In this document: positions 8,153 to 16,807 of the stretch, in pieces
How positions within the stretch are numbered: position 1 is the stretch's first letter
Layout of the letters: each line of letters begins with the position of its first letter
NCBI GenBank assembly: GCA_964244495.1
Contig: CAXTIU010000002.1
Span: 348,543-412,542, forward strand
Length of the DNA stretch: 64,000 nt
Direction: 5' to 3'
DNA from: RH-AL1 sp964244495
GTDB taxonomy: Bacteria; Pseudomonadota; Alphaproteobacteria; Rhizobiales; Beijerinckiaceae
Program-made: the position numbers and the translations under genes
Notes under the pieces: generated by a model
The model's input: only the letters and a program-made list of their open reading frames with translations
Told to the model about the DNA's origin: nothing
Databases searched by the model: none

Positions 8153-9550
8153 TCAGTCGAGGTTCTTCAGGATCGTCTCGACCATCTTCTTGGCGTCGCC
8201 GAACAGCATCATCGTGTTGTCGCGGAAGAACAGCTCGTTCTCGACGCCGGCGTAGCCCGAGCCCATACCGCGCTTGATGAACAGCACGGTCTTGGCCTTC
8301 TCCACATCGAGGATCGGCATGCCGTAGATGGCGGAGCTTTTGTCCGTCTTGGCGGACGGATTGGTGACGTCGTTAGCGCCGATCACGAAGGCGACGTCGG
8401 CCTGGCCGAAGGCGGAGTTGATGTCCTCCAGCTCGTACACCTCGTCGTAGGGCACGTTGGCCTCGGCGAGCAGCACGTTCATGTGGCCGGGCATGCGGCC
8501 GGCGACGGGATGGATGGCGTATTTCACGTCCACCCCCTCCTTCTTCAGCGTGTCGGCCATCTCGCGCAGCGCGTGCTGGGCCTGCGCCACCGCCATGCCG
8601 TAGCCCGGCACGATGATGACGGAGGAGGCGTTCTGCATGATGTAGGCGGCGTCCTCCGCCGAGCCCTGCTTGACCGGCCTCGTTTCCTTGGCGCCGGAGC
8701 CGCTGGCCACCTCGCCGCCCCATCCGCCGAGGATCACGGACACGAACGAGCGGTTCATGCCCTTGCACATGATGTAGGACAGGATCGCGCCCGATGAGCC
8801 GACCAGCGCCCCGGTGATGATGAGGGCGAGGTTGCCGAGCGTGAAGCCGATGCCGGCCGCCGCCCAGCCCGAGTACGAGTTCAGCATGGACACGACGACC
8901 GGCATGTCGGCGCCGCCGATCGGCACGATGATGAGGAAGCCGAGCGCGAAGGAGGCGAGCGCGATCAGCCAGAAGACCAGGAGGCTCTGGGTGAAGATGA
9001 ACACGATCACCATGGTGACGATCGAGACGGCGAGCGTGATGTTGATGAAGTGGCGCTGCGGCAGGATGATCGGCTTGCCCGACATGCGCCCGTCGAGCTT
9101 GAGGAAGGCGATCACCGAGCCGGCGAAGGTGATGGCGCCGATCGCCAGGCCGATGGACATCTCGATGGTCGAGGCGCCGTGGATGTTGCCGGGCTCGCCG
9201 ATGCCGAAGGCCTGCGGCGCGTAGGCGGCGCCCGCCGCCACGAACACGGCGGCCAACCCGACCAGGGCGTGGAACAGCGCGACGAGCTGCGGCATGTCCG
9301 TCATCTTGACGGTGCGGGCGCGCCAGGCGCCGATCGCGCCGCCGATCCCGACGCCGAGGATCACCATGATCCAGGACAGCACGCCGGCCGGCGGCTTGAG
9401 CGCCAGCGTGGTCAGGACGGCGAGCCCCATGCCGACCATGCCGAAGCGGTTGCCCTGGCGCGAGGTCGCCGGCGACGACAGCCCGCGCAGCGCCAGGATG
9501 AACAGGATGCCGGCGACGAGGTAGAGGAAGGCCGCGACGTTGACGTTCAC
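8153..9550 (-). CDS. pntB: NAD(P) transhydrogenase subunit beta
   Basis: 465 aa, the standard PntB length. About nine N-terminal membrane helices are followed by the cytoplasmic NADP(H)-binding domain III with GYGMAVAQAQHAL and later VIGANDVTNP and KRGMGSGYAGVEN, all signature stretches. The enzyme couples hydride transfer from NADH to NADP+ to proton entry across the inner membrane. The GTG start at 9550 lies 2 bp past the pntAB stop codon; the longer upstream frame is only read-through of pntAB in another phase. Third gene of the pnt operon. Confidence 0.95.
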   Translation of the reverse strand: MNVNVAAFLYLVAGILFILALRGLSSPATSRQGNRFGMVGMGLAVLTTLALKPPAGVLSWIMVILGVGIGGAIGAWRARTVKMTDMPQLVALFHALVGLAAVFVAAGAAYAPQAFGIGEPGNIHGASTIEMSIGLAIGAITFAGSVIAFLKLDGRMSGKPIILPQRHFINITLAVSIVTMVIVFIFTQSLLVFWLIALASFALGFLIIVPIGGADMPVVVSMLNSYSGWAAAGIGFTLGNLALIITGALVGSSGAILSYIMCKGMNRSFVSVILGGWGGEVASGSGAKETRPVKQGSAEDAAYIMQNASSVIIVPGYGMAVAQAQHALREMADTLKKEGVDVKYAIHPVAGRMPGHMNVLLAEANVPYDEVYELEDINSAFGQADVAFVIGANDVTNPSAKTDKSSAIYGMPILDVEKAKTVLFIKRGMGSGYAGVENELFFRDNTMMLFGDAKKMVETILKNLD

Positions 9551-9552
9551 GA

Positions 9553-10026
9553 TCAGGCCTTCTTCTTGTACATGCCGAGCATCCGCTCGGTGACGAGGAA
9601 GCCGCCGAAGATGTTCACGGAGGCGAGGATCAGCGCGATGAAGCCGAAGATGCGCGCCCAGATCGGGCCGTCGTTGGCGAAGGCGGACGCGTCGACGCCG
9701 ACCGACAGCAGCGCGCCGACCACGATCACGGAGGAAATCGCATTGGTGACCGACATGAGGGGCGTGTGCAGCGCCGGCGTGACCGACCACACGACGTAGA
9801 AGCCGATGAAGCAGGAGAGCGCCAGGATCGCGACGCGGAACACGAACGGGTCCACCGCGCCGGCGGTCGCGGCATGGACCGCGACGCCGCCCAGGTGGCC
9901 GCCGACCTGACCGATCTGGTCGACGTAGGCCTGCGCGGCGTCGGCGGAGTGGCGCGCCGCGTCGGCCGCCGCCTGGGCGCGCTCCAGGAGTTGCTGATTG
10001 GTCGAGGTCGCGATGTCTTGCGCCAT
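9553..10026 (-). CDS. pntAB: NAD(P) transhydrogenase subunit alpha, membrane part (PntAB)
   Basis: 157 aa. An N-terminal helix rich in Ala, Gln and Asp (about residues 1-50) leads into three or four membrane helices with the conserved VVWSVTPALHTPLMSVTNAISS. In alphaproteobacteria the alpha subunit is split into a soluble NAD(H)-binding chain and this membrane chain. The start at MAQDIAT was preferred over an in-frame Met 25 codons upstream because the upstream residues are not family-like and overlap the pntAA end. Middle gene of the operon. Confidence 0.92.
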   Translation of the reverse strand: MAQDIATSTNQQLLERAQAAADAARHSADAAQAYVDQIGQVGGHLGGVAVHAATAGAVDPFVFRVAILALSCFIGFYVVWSVTPALHTPLMSVTNAISSVIVVGALLSVGVDASAFANDGPIWARIFGFIALILASVNIFGGFLVTERMLGMYKKKA

Positions 10027-10057
10027 GTCGAGGAGTGTCCAGGGGGAGTGGGAGGGT

Positions 10058-11197
10058 TCAGGCCGCTTCCGCGAACCGCGGATGGACGAGCTTGCCGTCA
10101 CGGGTCAGCAGCGTCGCCTTGACGAGATCGTCGTCCCAGGGGATCGCGAAGGCCTTGCTTTCCTTGTCGACGAAGGTTTCCACGAAGGCGAGGAGGTTCT
10201 TGGCGTAGAGCGCCGAGGCGGTCGCCGGCACCTTGCCGGCGAGGTTCAGCGTGCCGAGGATCTTGACCCCTCCGTCGGTGACGAACACTTCGCCGGGCCG
10301 GGTCAGCTCGCAGTTGCCGCCGCGCTCGGCGGCGAGGTCGACGATCACGGAGCCGGCCTTCATCGAGTTGGCCATCGCGGCGCTGACGAGCCGGGGCGCC
10401 GGGCGGCCGGGGATCAGCGCGGTGGTGATGACGATGTCCTGCTTGGCGATGTGGGTCGTCGTCAGCTCGTTCTGCTGTCGCTTGTAGTCCTCCGACATCT
10501 CCTTGGCGTAGCCGGCCGCCGTCTCCGCCTGCTTGAACTCGTCGTTCTCCACCGCGACGAACTTCGCGCCGAGCGACTCGACCTGCTCCTTGGTGGCGGG
10601 TCGCACGTCGGTGGCTGTGACGACGCCACCCAGCCGTCGCGCCATGGCGATCGCCTGCAGGCCGGCGACGCCGACGCCCATGATGAACATCCGGGCGGCC
10701 GGCACCGTGCCCGCCGCCGTCATCATCATCGGCATGGCGCGGCCGTACTCCGCCGCCGCCTCGATCACGGAGCGGTAGCCGGCGATGTTGGCCTGGGACG
10801 ACAGGACGTCCATGACCTGGGCGCGGGTGATGCGCGGCATCAGCTCCATCGCGAAGGTGGACGCCCCCTTGGCGGCGAGCGAGCGCAGCGCGTCCTCGTT
10901 GCCGTAGGGGTCCATCACCGCGATCACCGCCGCGCCGGGCTTCAGGCCGTCCAGCTCCTCGGCGGTCGGCCGGCGCACGCGCAGCACCACGTCGGCGTCG
11001 CGGATGGTCTCGGCGGCGCCCTGGGCGATGGTGGCGCCCGCCGTCCCATACGCCTCGTCCGCGAAGCCGGACGCCCGGCCGGCGCCCGATTGCACGACGA
11101 CGGCGGCGCCCAGACCCTTGAAGCGCTTCACCGTCTCGGGCGTCGCCGCGACGCGGTGCTCGGACTGGTCATGTTCCGCGGGTACGGCGATGCGCAT
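10058..11197 (-). CDS. pntAA: NAD(P) transhydrogenase subunit alpha, NAD(H)-binding part (PntAA)
   Basis: 379 aa of the alanine dehydrogenase/PNT fold. The N-terminal domain has EHRVAATP; the Rossmann domain has MGVGVAGLQAIA and the RQQNELTTTHIAKQD hinge element. It binds NADH and passes the hydride to the PntB domain. A GGAGA ribosome site sits before the ATG at 11197. First gene of pntAA-pntAB-pntB, which supplies NADPH. Confidence 0.95.
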   Translation of the reverse strand: MRIAVPAEHDQSEHRVAATPETVKRFKGLGAAVVVQSGAGRASGFADEAYGTAGATIAQGAAETIRDADVVLRVRRPTAEELDGLKPGAAVIAVMDPYGNEDALRSLAAKGASTFAMELMPRITRAQVMDVLSSQANIAGYRSVIEAAAEYGRAMPMMMTAAGTVPAARMFIMGVGVAGLQAIAMARRLGGVVTATDVRPATKEQVESLGAKFVAVENDEFKQAETAAGYAKEMSEDYKRQQNELTTTHIAKQDIVITTALIPGRPAPRLVSAAMANSMKAGSVIVDLAAERGGNCELTRPGEVFVTDGGVKILGTLNLAGKVPATASALYAKNLLAFVETFVDKESKAFAIPWDDDLVKATLLTRDGKLVHPRFAEAA

Positions 11198-11266
11198 GGG
11201 TGTCTCCGGATGGCGGACCGGTTCTGGAGCCGGTCTCGGGTGGGCGCGCGGGGAGCGGGAGGGCCG

Positions 11267-11368
11267 TCAGCCGAACAGGAAGCGGGCGGCGGCGGGGATC
11301 GACGCCCGTCGGCGCGGCGGCGCGCGCTTCGCGTGATCCCCATACCCTGGTGCGATCGGGTCCGTCAT
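11267..11368 (-). CDS. Possible 33-aa basic peptide upstream of pntAA
   Basis: A short frame from an ATG at 11368 with a GAGGGCGG stretch just upstream, 69 bp before pntAA. The peptide is strongly basic (KRAPPRRR) and ends in AARFLFG. In several Rhizobiales a tiny gene precedes pntAA, often annotated as cytochrome oxidase aa3 subunit IV; this peptide does not visibly match that. It may simply be leader sequence. Confidence 0.25.
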   Translation of the reverse strand: MTDPIAPGYGDHAKRAPPRRRASIPAAARFLFG

Positions 11369-11517
11369 TCCGCCCTCGGACGATTCGTTGGTACCGCGAG
11401 GCCTGCCCGCCTCGGACGGGGTCAAGCTTGGACGGTGCGGGGGGAGCAATCGCAACGATCGCGGCGCAAGGCAAGAGGCTCCTTGCGCGAAGCAGCCTCA
11501 GTCTTTCTGCGGAAAGG

Positions 11518-12879
11518 TCAAGAAACCGGCACGCTCAACCCGACCTTGGCGAGGGCGGCGGCCTGGCGGGATTCCAGCGCGGCGACGTCGAAATCGCCGA
11601 TCATGTCCTCGTAGAGCCGGTGGAAGTTCATCCGGGCATCGAGGTGGAGGAAGATCGAGCCGAGCCCGATCGCGGCGCGGTCCATGAACACGAACTCGCG
11701 CGGCACGGTGACCGGGCCCTTGGCCTTCAACGCCTGATGGAGCAGGAAGGCCTCGTGGCGCCCGTACTGGCCGGGCGCGACGCCGTCGGCCACGGTCCGC
11801 ACGCGGTCGTCCAGCAGGGGCGCGTAGATGAAGCGCGCCCAGATGTTGAGGGATTCGATGAGGTCGTGGCTGAGGCCCTTGAAACCCCACTGCTCGTAGG
11901 CGTGGACGACCAGCGCCGGGTCGTCGCGGAGGAAGCCGTGGTACAGGTCGACGACGCCGGCGGCGAACTTGGTCGGGAAGATGCGGATGCAGCCGTAGTC
12001 GAGCAGGTTGATGCCGGCTGGCTCGCCCTCTTCGCGGAACACGGTGTAGTTGCCGGGGTGGGGGTCGCCGTGGATCACGGCGTAATGGCTCATCGGGTAC
12101 CACCACGCCTTGAACATCGCGCCGGCGAGCCGGTTGCGCGTGTCCTCGTCGGCGTCCTTGAAGGTGAGGAGCTTCTCGCCCTCCAGCCAACCCAGCGTCA
12201 GCAGCCGCTTGGTCGACAGGTCCGTGTGGATGCGCGGCACCCTGACTTCCGGCGTCTGCGCGAGGATGTCGGCGTAGAGCGCGGCGTTCCTCGCCTCGTG
12301 GTCGTAATCGAGTTCCTCGCGCAGGCGGGCGCCGATCTCCTTCTCGATCTCGCGCGAGTCGATGGCGCCGGTGAAGCGGCGCTGCAAGCCGAACAGCACG
12401 TCCAGCTGGCGAAGGTCGGCCTCCACCGCCGATTGCATGTCCGGGTACTGGAGCTTGCAGGCGAGCGGGGCGCCCTCCTTGCTCGTCGCCTTGTGGACTT
12501 GGCCGAGCGAGGCGGCGGCGGCCGGCTTGAGGTCGAAGGCGCCGAAACGCGCCTGCCAGTCCGGCCCGAGCTCCGACTGCATGCGCCGCTTGACGAAGGC
12601 CGGCCCCATCGGCGGCGCGTCGTTCTGCAGGGTCGCCAGCTCCTCGACGTATTCCGGCGGCAGCAGGTCGGGGATGGTCGACATCATCTGCGCGACCTTC
12701 ATCAGCGGCCCCTTGAGCCCGCCGAGCGCCTGGGTGAGCGCGGCCGCGTTGGTGATCTGCCCGTTGGCCCCGAAGATCCGGGACCCGGCCATGCGCGCCG
12801 CAACCCCGCTCATGTTGGCCCCGACGCGGGCGTAGCGCGCGGCGCGGGCGGTGAAACGGTTGGCTTCGCGGTCGGTCAT
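11518..12879 (-). CDS. ABC1/AarF/UbiB-family atypical kinase
   Basis: 453 aa. UbiB-family kinase-like proteins have ATPase activity and are linked to ubiquinone and lipid homeostasis. Visible marks: the KxGQ-type element as LMKVAQMMSTIPDLLPPEY (Gly replaced by Ala), the Ala-rich loop AAASLGQVHKA, the catalytic HGDPHPGNYTV, and the metal-binding DYG in NLLDYGC. The start MTDREANRF was chosen by family length; the frame continues 41 codons upstream without family features. No C-terminal membrane helices of the UbiB type are obvious, so a soluble AarF relative is more likely than UbiB itself. Confidence 0.85.
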   Translation of the reverse strand: MTDREANRFTARAARYARVGANMSGVAARMAGSRIFGANGQITNAAALTQALGGLKGPLMKVAQMMSTIPDLLPPEYVEELATLQNDAPPMGPAFVKRRMQSELGPDWQARFGAFDLKPAAAASLGQVHKATSKEGAPLACKLQYPDMQSAVEADLRQLDVLFGLQRRFTGAIDSREIEKEIGARLREELDYDHEARNAALYADILAQTPEVRVPRIHTDLSTKRLLTLGWLEGEKLLTFKDADEDTRNRLAGAMFKAWWYPMSHYAVIHGDPHPGNYTVFREEGEPAGINLLDYGCIRIFPTKFAAGVVDLYHGFLRDDPALVVHAYEQWGFKGLSHDLIESLNIWARFIYAPLLDDRVRTVADGVAPGQYGRHEAFLLHQALKAKGPVTVPREFVFMDRAAIGLGSIFLHLDARMNFHRLYEDMIGDFDVAALESRQAAALAKVGLSVPVS

Positions 12880-12955
12880 GGATGGGCGGCCTAAAGGAAA
12901 ACTAAAGTCAAATTTAACGACGAGGGATGGCGAAGTCGATCGCGACATATTAACG

Positions 12956-12969
12956 TCCGTAATAACGGA
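12956..12969 (+). promoter_or_regulatory. Inverted repeat at the toxin-antitoxin start, likely operator
   Basis: TCCGT-AATA-ACGGA, a perfect 5-bp inverted repeat with a 4-bp spacer. It lies 12 bp before the antitoxin ATG and runs into its GGAGG ribosome site, in an AT-rich stretch unlike the flanks. AbrB/MazE-type antitoxins usually bind such sites to repress their own operon (known of the class; inferred here). Confidence 0.5.
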
Positions 12970-12981
12970 GGCGTCGCGACG

Positions 12982-13224
12982 ATGACCGGCAAACCCAACC
13001 ACACCGTTCTCAAGGTGACCCAGATCGGCAATTCCCTGGGTGTCGTGCTCCCGCGCGACGTCCTCGCCGACCTCAACGTCGATCGCGGCGACAAGCTCTA
13101 CCTGACACGCTCACCGGAAGGATTTCGCGTGACGAAATCCGATCCCGACTTCGAGTTCAAGATGGCGCGCGCACGCGAGATCATGAAGCGGCGGCACAAC
13201 GTGCTCCGCGAACTCGCGAAATGA
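12982..13224 (+). CDS. AbrB/MazE-family antitoxin
   Basis: 80 aa. The N-terminal half is a swapped-hairpin AbrB DNA-binding domain: KVTQIGNSLGVVLPRDVLADLNVDRGDKLYL is the classic pattern. The C-terminal half (about residues 50-80) is charged and helical and would cover the toxin. GGAGG ribosome site 10 bp upstream. It is followed after 9 bp by a Doc toxin, so it is the antidote of that pair; homologues are known as putative addiction-module antidotes. It probably represses the operon through the inverted repeat at its start. Confidence 0.88.
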   Translation: MTGKPNHTVLKVTQIGNSLGVVLPRDVLADLNVDRGDKLYLTRSPEGFRVTKSDPDFEFKMARAREIMKRRHNVLRELAK

Positions 13225-13233
13225 TCGCCGGCC

Positions 13234-13623
13234 ATGACCGACTTCGTGTTCCTCAGCCGGGAGATCGTGCTCGCCATCCATGAGGAGCAACTCGCCCAGC
13301 ACGGGGGAGGCGTCGGCCTGCGCGACGAAGGGCTTCTCGACTCGGCCCTGGCCCGGCCGATCAACCGCGTCGGCCACGCCGCCGGGGCCGACTGCGCCTC
13401 GCTCGCGGCGGATTACGCGTTCGGGATCGCGAAGAACCATCCTTTCATCGACGGCAACAAGCGCACCGGCTTCGTCGCGATGGAGCTTTGCCTTGAGCTG
13501 AACGGCTGTCAGCTCAAGGCGAGCGACGAGGAGGCGCTGTTGGCGATGCTGCGGCTCGCGGCCGGCGAGAGCACCGAGGTCGATCTCGCCGCCTGGCTCA
13601 GGGTGGACGCCGTCCCGGTCTGA
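13234..13623 (+). CDS. doc: Death-on-curing (Doc/Fic-fold) toxin
   Basis: 129 aa, the length of P1 Doc. The Fic-fold core motif is HPFIDGNKRTGF, with H69 and K76. The lysine in place of the second glycine of the AMPylating Fic motif (HPFxxGNGR) is the Doc signature; P1 Doc phosphorylates EF-Tu and stops translation (established for P1). The AbrB-type antitoxin lies immediately upstream, rather than the Phd partner of the P1 system. The motif looks intact, so the toxin is probably functional. Confidence 0.9.
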   Translation: MTDFVFLSREIVLAIHEEQLAQHGGGVGLRDEGLLDSALARPINRVGHAAGADCASLAADYAFGIAKNHPFIDGNKRTGFVAMELCLELNGCQLKASDEEALLAMLRLAAGESTEVDLAAWLRVDAVPV

Positions 13624-13628
13624 ACGCG

Positions 13629-14300
13629 TCAGAACTGCGTCGGCCGCCCGTCGAACCACACGCATTCCGCCGCCGCCGCTCTGCTGTCGATCCCCCCAGC
13701 GGGGTCCGGCAGCGGGGTGTAGCGGCCCTCGGCGGCGATGTGCAGGGTCTTGTAGGTCTGCCTGTCGATCCCGTCGGCGTAGTAGCAGTACTGGTGCTCG
13801 GGCGCCGTTCCGTCGGGCGCGAACGTGTAGCCGGTGACGACCTGTCCCTGCCCGAAGCGCACCATCTTGAACACGGTGTAGTTGGTCTGCACGGCGTGCT
13901 TGGAGGGTGGCGCGGCGTCGGGGCGCAACTGCTCGCGGCCGGGGCGGGGCATGGCGGAAGACGCGTCGACGTGCACGGTGGCGCCCGGCGCCATCGCCAC
14001 CTGGGCGGCCGGGTCGAGGCGGACGGTGGCCCCCGGGTCGATCTCGGCGTGGAGCCTGGAGCGTTCCAGCGCCTTCGTGAGCGTGTCGGCGAGACGGTCG
14101 GCGGCGCCGCTGGCGTCGCGGCTGCGGGCGACGCCGAGGAAGGCGAGGCCGACGCCGGCGCCGATCAGCAGCGCCATCGCGCCGAGCGCGCCGAACCAGA
14201 TCGCCCAGGCCTTGGCGTTGACGAGGCGCGCGTCGGCGCTCACGCGCGCGTTGACGAGACCGGCGAGCTTCCGGTTCTCCTTGGTGCCGGCGATCAGCAT
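13629..14300 (-). CDS. Membrane-anchored protein of unknown function
   Basis: 223 aa, unrecognised. An N-terminal cytoplasmic stretch (residues 1-32) precedes one hydrophobic segment (about 33-57), then a helical part (SGAADRLADTLTKALERSRL) and a beta-rich region with repeated DPGATVRLDPAAQVAMAPGA-type turns. The C-terminal domain contains CYYADGIDRQTYKTLHI and a late cysteine (AAECVWFDG), suggesting a disulfide in the periplasm. It starts 3 bp after the stop of the larger membrane protein upstream, so the two form an operon and probably one complex. Confidence 0.7.
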   Translation of the reverse strand: MLIAGTKENRKLAGLVNARVSADARLVNAKAWAIWFGALGAMALLIGAGVGLAFLGVARSRDASGAADRLADTLTKALERSRLHAEIDPGATVRLDPAAQVAMAPGATVHVDASSAMPRPGREQLRPDAAPPSKHAVQTNYTVFKMVRFGQGQVVTGYTFAPDGTAPEHQYCYYADGIDRQTYKTLHIAAEGRYTPLPDPAGGIDSRAAAAECVWFDGRPTQF

Positions 14301-14303
14301 GGA

Positions 14304-15566
14304 TCAGGCGGCGCCGGACGGCGGCAGCGAGGAGACCAGGGTCGGCCGGATCGGCACGACCGACTTCGGCTCGGGCGGGCGCGGCTCGGCGGGCTCGCTG
14401 CCAAGCGCCTCGCCGTCCGCCTCGCCCGCTCGCTCGGCGGCCGTCCCGGTCGTCGCCGGAGCCATCGCCGGGGCGGCCGGCTCGATCCGGTGTGCCGCCA
14501 TCGCCTTGGCCACCGCCTCGTTGGCCGCGCTGCGCGCGTGGTCGTCGACGGAGCGCGTGAGCGGCACGAGCAGGTGGTCGACCAGCGCCATGTCGTCGAC
14601 CTCGACCGGATCAGGCCGCTTGCGCAGCGGCGTCACGGAGGCGAGGGCCAAGGCGGTCGCGGCGAGCGAGGCGAAGATGGCGGGGAAGAAAACGAACAAC
14701 CGCAGGAAGCTGTGCAGCTCGCCCTCGGTGACCTCGGTCGGGTCCTTGCCGAAGAACATCGCGGTGAAGGAATGCAGCTGCGAGTTGAGGATGGCGTCGC
14801 GTCGCGCGAGTTCCAGCGCGCCGACCCGCTCGGCGAAGGGACCGAGGTCGAGCGCGTCGCGCCCGCGCCGGGCGGCGTCGAGCTTGTCGGAGGCGGCCGC
14901 GCGGGCCGCCTCGGCGTCGCCAAGGTTGCCGGCCATCACCTTCTGCCGCCCGTCGGTGTGGCACTCCTGGCTGGAGTAGCGCCGCCCCTGCGTGTTGGTG
15001 TGCCACACGCGGGCGCACTTGTCGGCCGGCAGGGCGCCAAGCTCGCTGTTGACCGCCTTCAGCCTGGCTTCCGCCTCGTCGAGCCCGCGGCCGCGCTGCG
15101 CCACCACCGCGTCGGCGGCGGCGACTTGCGCGGCGAAGGCGGCCTGCGCGCCCTGCGCTTCCTTCAACGCCTCCGTGGCGCGGGTCACGTCGATGAGGCG
15201 CGGACGGAACATCACCTCGCCGAGCTGCGACAGCGACTTGACGCTGACGGCGACCGCGCAGAGCACCATGAGGGCGAACACGAGCTTCCACAACCAGTTC
15301 GGCTGCGTGCGCAGGGCGAGCGCGAGGGGCACGCGCGCGATCTCCACGCCGGCGTAGGCGATCGGCGCCAGCATCATCATCGCCATCGTGTCACCGTCGC
15401 CGTGACCGTAGATCTTGGCGAAGAACCAAGCCGACAGGAGCGAGGTCGCGACCACGGCAAGCTCGATGCCGTAGGCCATGCCGAGGTACTTGTAGTCGAT
15501 GCGGTAGCCCTGGGAGGCGTTGAACGCCGCCTTCCTGGCGAAGAAACCCGTGGCCGTCCCGCTCAT
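14304..15566 (-). CDS. Multi-pass membrane protein with long coiled-coil loop, unknown function
   Basis: 420 aa, unrecognised. Two to three hydrophobic segments lie in the first 110 residues, then about 150 Ala-, Glu- and Arg-rich residues of coiled-coil character interrupted by a short two-cysteine loop (KCARVWHTN and SSQECHTDG). Another membrane segment follows (FLRLFVFFPAIFASLAATALA), then an Ala/Pro/Glu-rich cytoplasmic tail. The ATG at 15566 is chosen over a GTG nine codons upstream. It is co-transcribed with the membrane-anchored protein downstream. Confidence 0.68.
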   Translation of the reverse strand: MSGTATGFFARKAAFNASQGYRIDYKYLGMAYGIELAVVATSLLSAWFFAKIYGHGDGDTMAMMMLAPIAYAGVEIARVPLALALRTQPNWLWKLVFALMVLCAVAVSVKSLSQLGEVMFRPRLIDVTRATEALKEAQGAQAAFAAQVAAADAVVAQRGRGLDEAEARLKAVNSELGALPADKCARVWHTNTQGRRYSSQECHTDGRQKVMAGNLGDAEAARAAASDKLDAARRGRDALDLGPFAERVGALELARRDAILNSQLHSFTAMFFGKDPTEVTEGELHSFLRLFVFFPAIFASLAATALALASVTPLRKRPDPVEVDDMALVDHLLVPLTRSVDDHARSAANEAVAKAMAAHRIEPAAPAMAPATTGTAAERAGEADGEALGSEPAEPRPPEPKSVVPIRPTLVSSLPPSGAA

Positions 15567-15681
15567 GCCCGTCCCACCCGCCAAGCATCCCACCCGCCAA
15601 GTATCGATTAATGAAGCCTTAACGGGTAGTTATGGCGTGACGAGGGCGATCGCGGGACGAACGGGCGCGGCCTTCCACGCG

Positions 15682-16548
15682 TCAAGCCGTGATGTTGGCG
15701 CTGTCCCCGGCCGTCACGTCGATCGAGGCGCCGGAGATCATCCGGGCGTCGTCGGAGGCGAGGAAGACGACCGCCGGCGCGATGTCGTCGGGATCGATGA
15801 AGGGCACGCCGAGCGGCGACTTGGCGGTGAGCTTCTCCACAGCCGCCTTCTCCAGCTCCGCCGTCGATCCGTCGCTGGCCAGGTCGCCGGCCGCCTGCGC
15901 GTAGCGTTCGCGGTGGCGGGTCAGTGGTGTGTCGATCAGGCCGGGCACGACGCAGTTCACCGTGATCTTGTACGCGCCGAGTTCCAGGGCGGCGGACTTC
16001 ATCAGCCCGATCAGGCCCCACTTCGTCGCGGAATAGGCAGAGCCCCACTTGGTGCCGTGCTGCCCCTGCGTCGAGGAGGTGATGATGATGCGCCCGCCCC
16101 CGCGCTCGACGATGTGGGGCGCCACCGCGCGGATCACGTTCATCGTGCCGGTGAGGTTGACGTCGATCTGGTCGTGCCAGTCGGCGTCCTCCATCTCCAG
16201 GATCGGCTTGAAAGCCTGGATGCCGGCGTTGGCGAACAGGATGTCGATGCCCCCGAGCGCCGCGACCGCCCGCGCGGCCGCCGCCCGCACCGCCGGGAGG
16301 TCGCGCTGGTCCAGCGTTTCCATGTGCCAGCGGGCGCCGGCGGCCTGAACGAGGCGTCCGGTCTCGGTGAGTTCGTCGCTCGTCGCCGCCGCCACGTCGA
16401 GCGTGGCGCTGACGGCGCCGGCGATGTCGACGCCGACGATGGCCGCGCCCTCGCGCGCCATGGCGACCGCCGCCGAGCGCCCGATCCCTCGCGCCGCCCC
16501 CGTCACGATCGCGATCCTGCCGTTGAGCCGTCCTTGCGTCGAAGCCAT
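15682..16548 (-). CDS. Short-chain dehydrogenase/reductase (classical SDR)
   Basis: 288 aa. Cofactor motif TGAARGIG near the N-terminus, NAG at the fourth strand (FANAGIQAF), catalytic serine in IITSSTQG and YxxxK in YSATKWG. An acidic residue after strand 2 (VDIAG) points to NAD. The VPGLIDTPLTRHRE segment resembles carveol-dehydrogenase/mycofactocin-type SDRs, but the substrate is unknown. Start chosen at MASTQGRLNGRIAIVTGAA. Monocistronic; its upstream region carries the CGAAACG inverted repeat. Confidence 0.87.
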   Translation of the reverse strand: MASTQGRLNGRIAIVTGAARGIGRSAAVAMAREGAAIVGVDIAGAVSATLDVAAATSDELTETGRLVQAAGARWHMETLDQRDLPAVRAAAARAVAALGGIDILFANAGIQAFKPILEMEDADWHDQIDVNLTGTMNVIRAVAPHIVERGGGRIIITSSTQGQHGTKWGSAYSATKWGLIGLMKSAALELGAYKITVNCVVPGLIDTPLTRHRERYAQAAGDLASDGSTAELEKAAVEKLTAKSPLGVPFIDPDDIAPAVVFLASDDARMISGASIDVTAGDSANITA

Positions 16549-16653
16549 GGGTCGAGCCTTGTTCGTGGCGGATCGTTCCGCTTGGGATGCGGCCGCCAAA
16601 CGACCGGGCGGCCGCAAAGGTCCCTGTCCGGCCGAAAGCGTGTTCGCCGCGCG

Positions 16654-16735
16654 CGAAACGGCGCGGGGCGGCGTTTCGGCCGCCAAATTGGGCGACGGGT
16701 GTTGCCCCGCCAATCTTGCCAAGCCGCGCGAAACG
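16654..16735. promoter_or_regulatory. CGAAACG inverted repeat plus third copy upstream of the SDR gene
   Basis: CGAAACG at 16654-16660 and its exact complement CGTTTCG at 16672-16678 form an inverted repeat with an 11-bp spacer; another CGAAACG lies at 16729-16735. They sit in the 260-bp space between the SDR gene and the divergent DUF465 gene. A dimeric repressor site is possible; no regulator gene lies next to it. Confidence 0.35.
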
Positions 16736-16807
16736 CGACTTAGTGCGCGGCGTCCGACCCGGTCCACAGCGCGATCGTGAGCCCGGCCGGACGAGGCTGA
16801 AGTGGTG

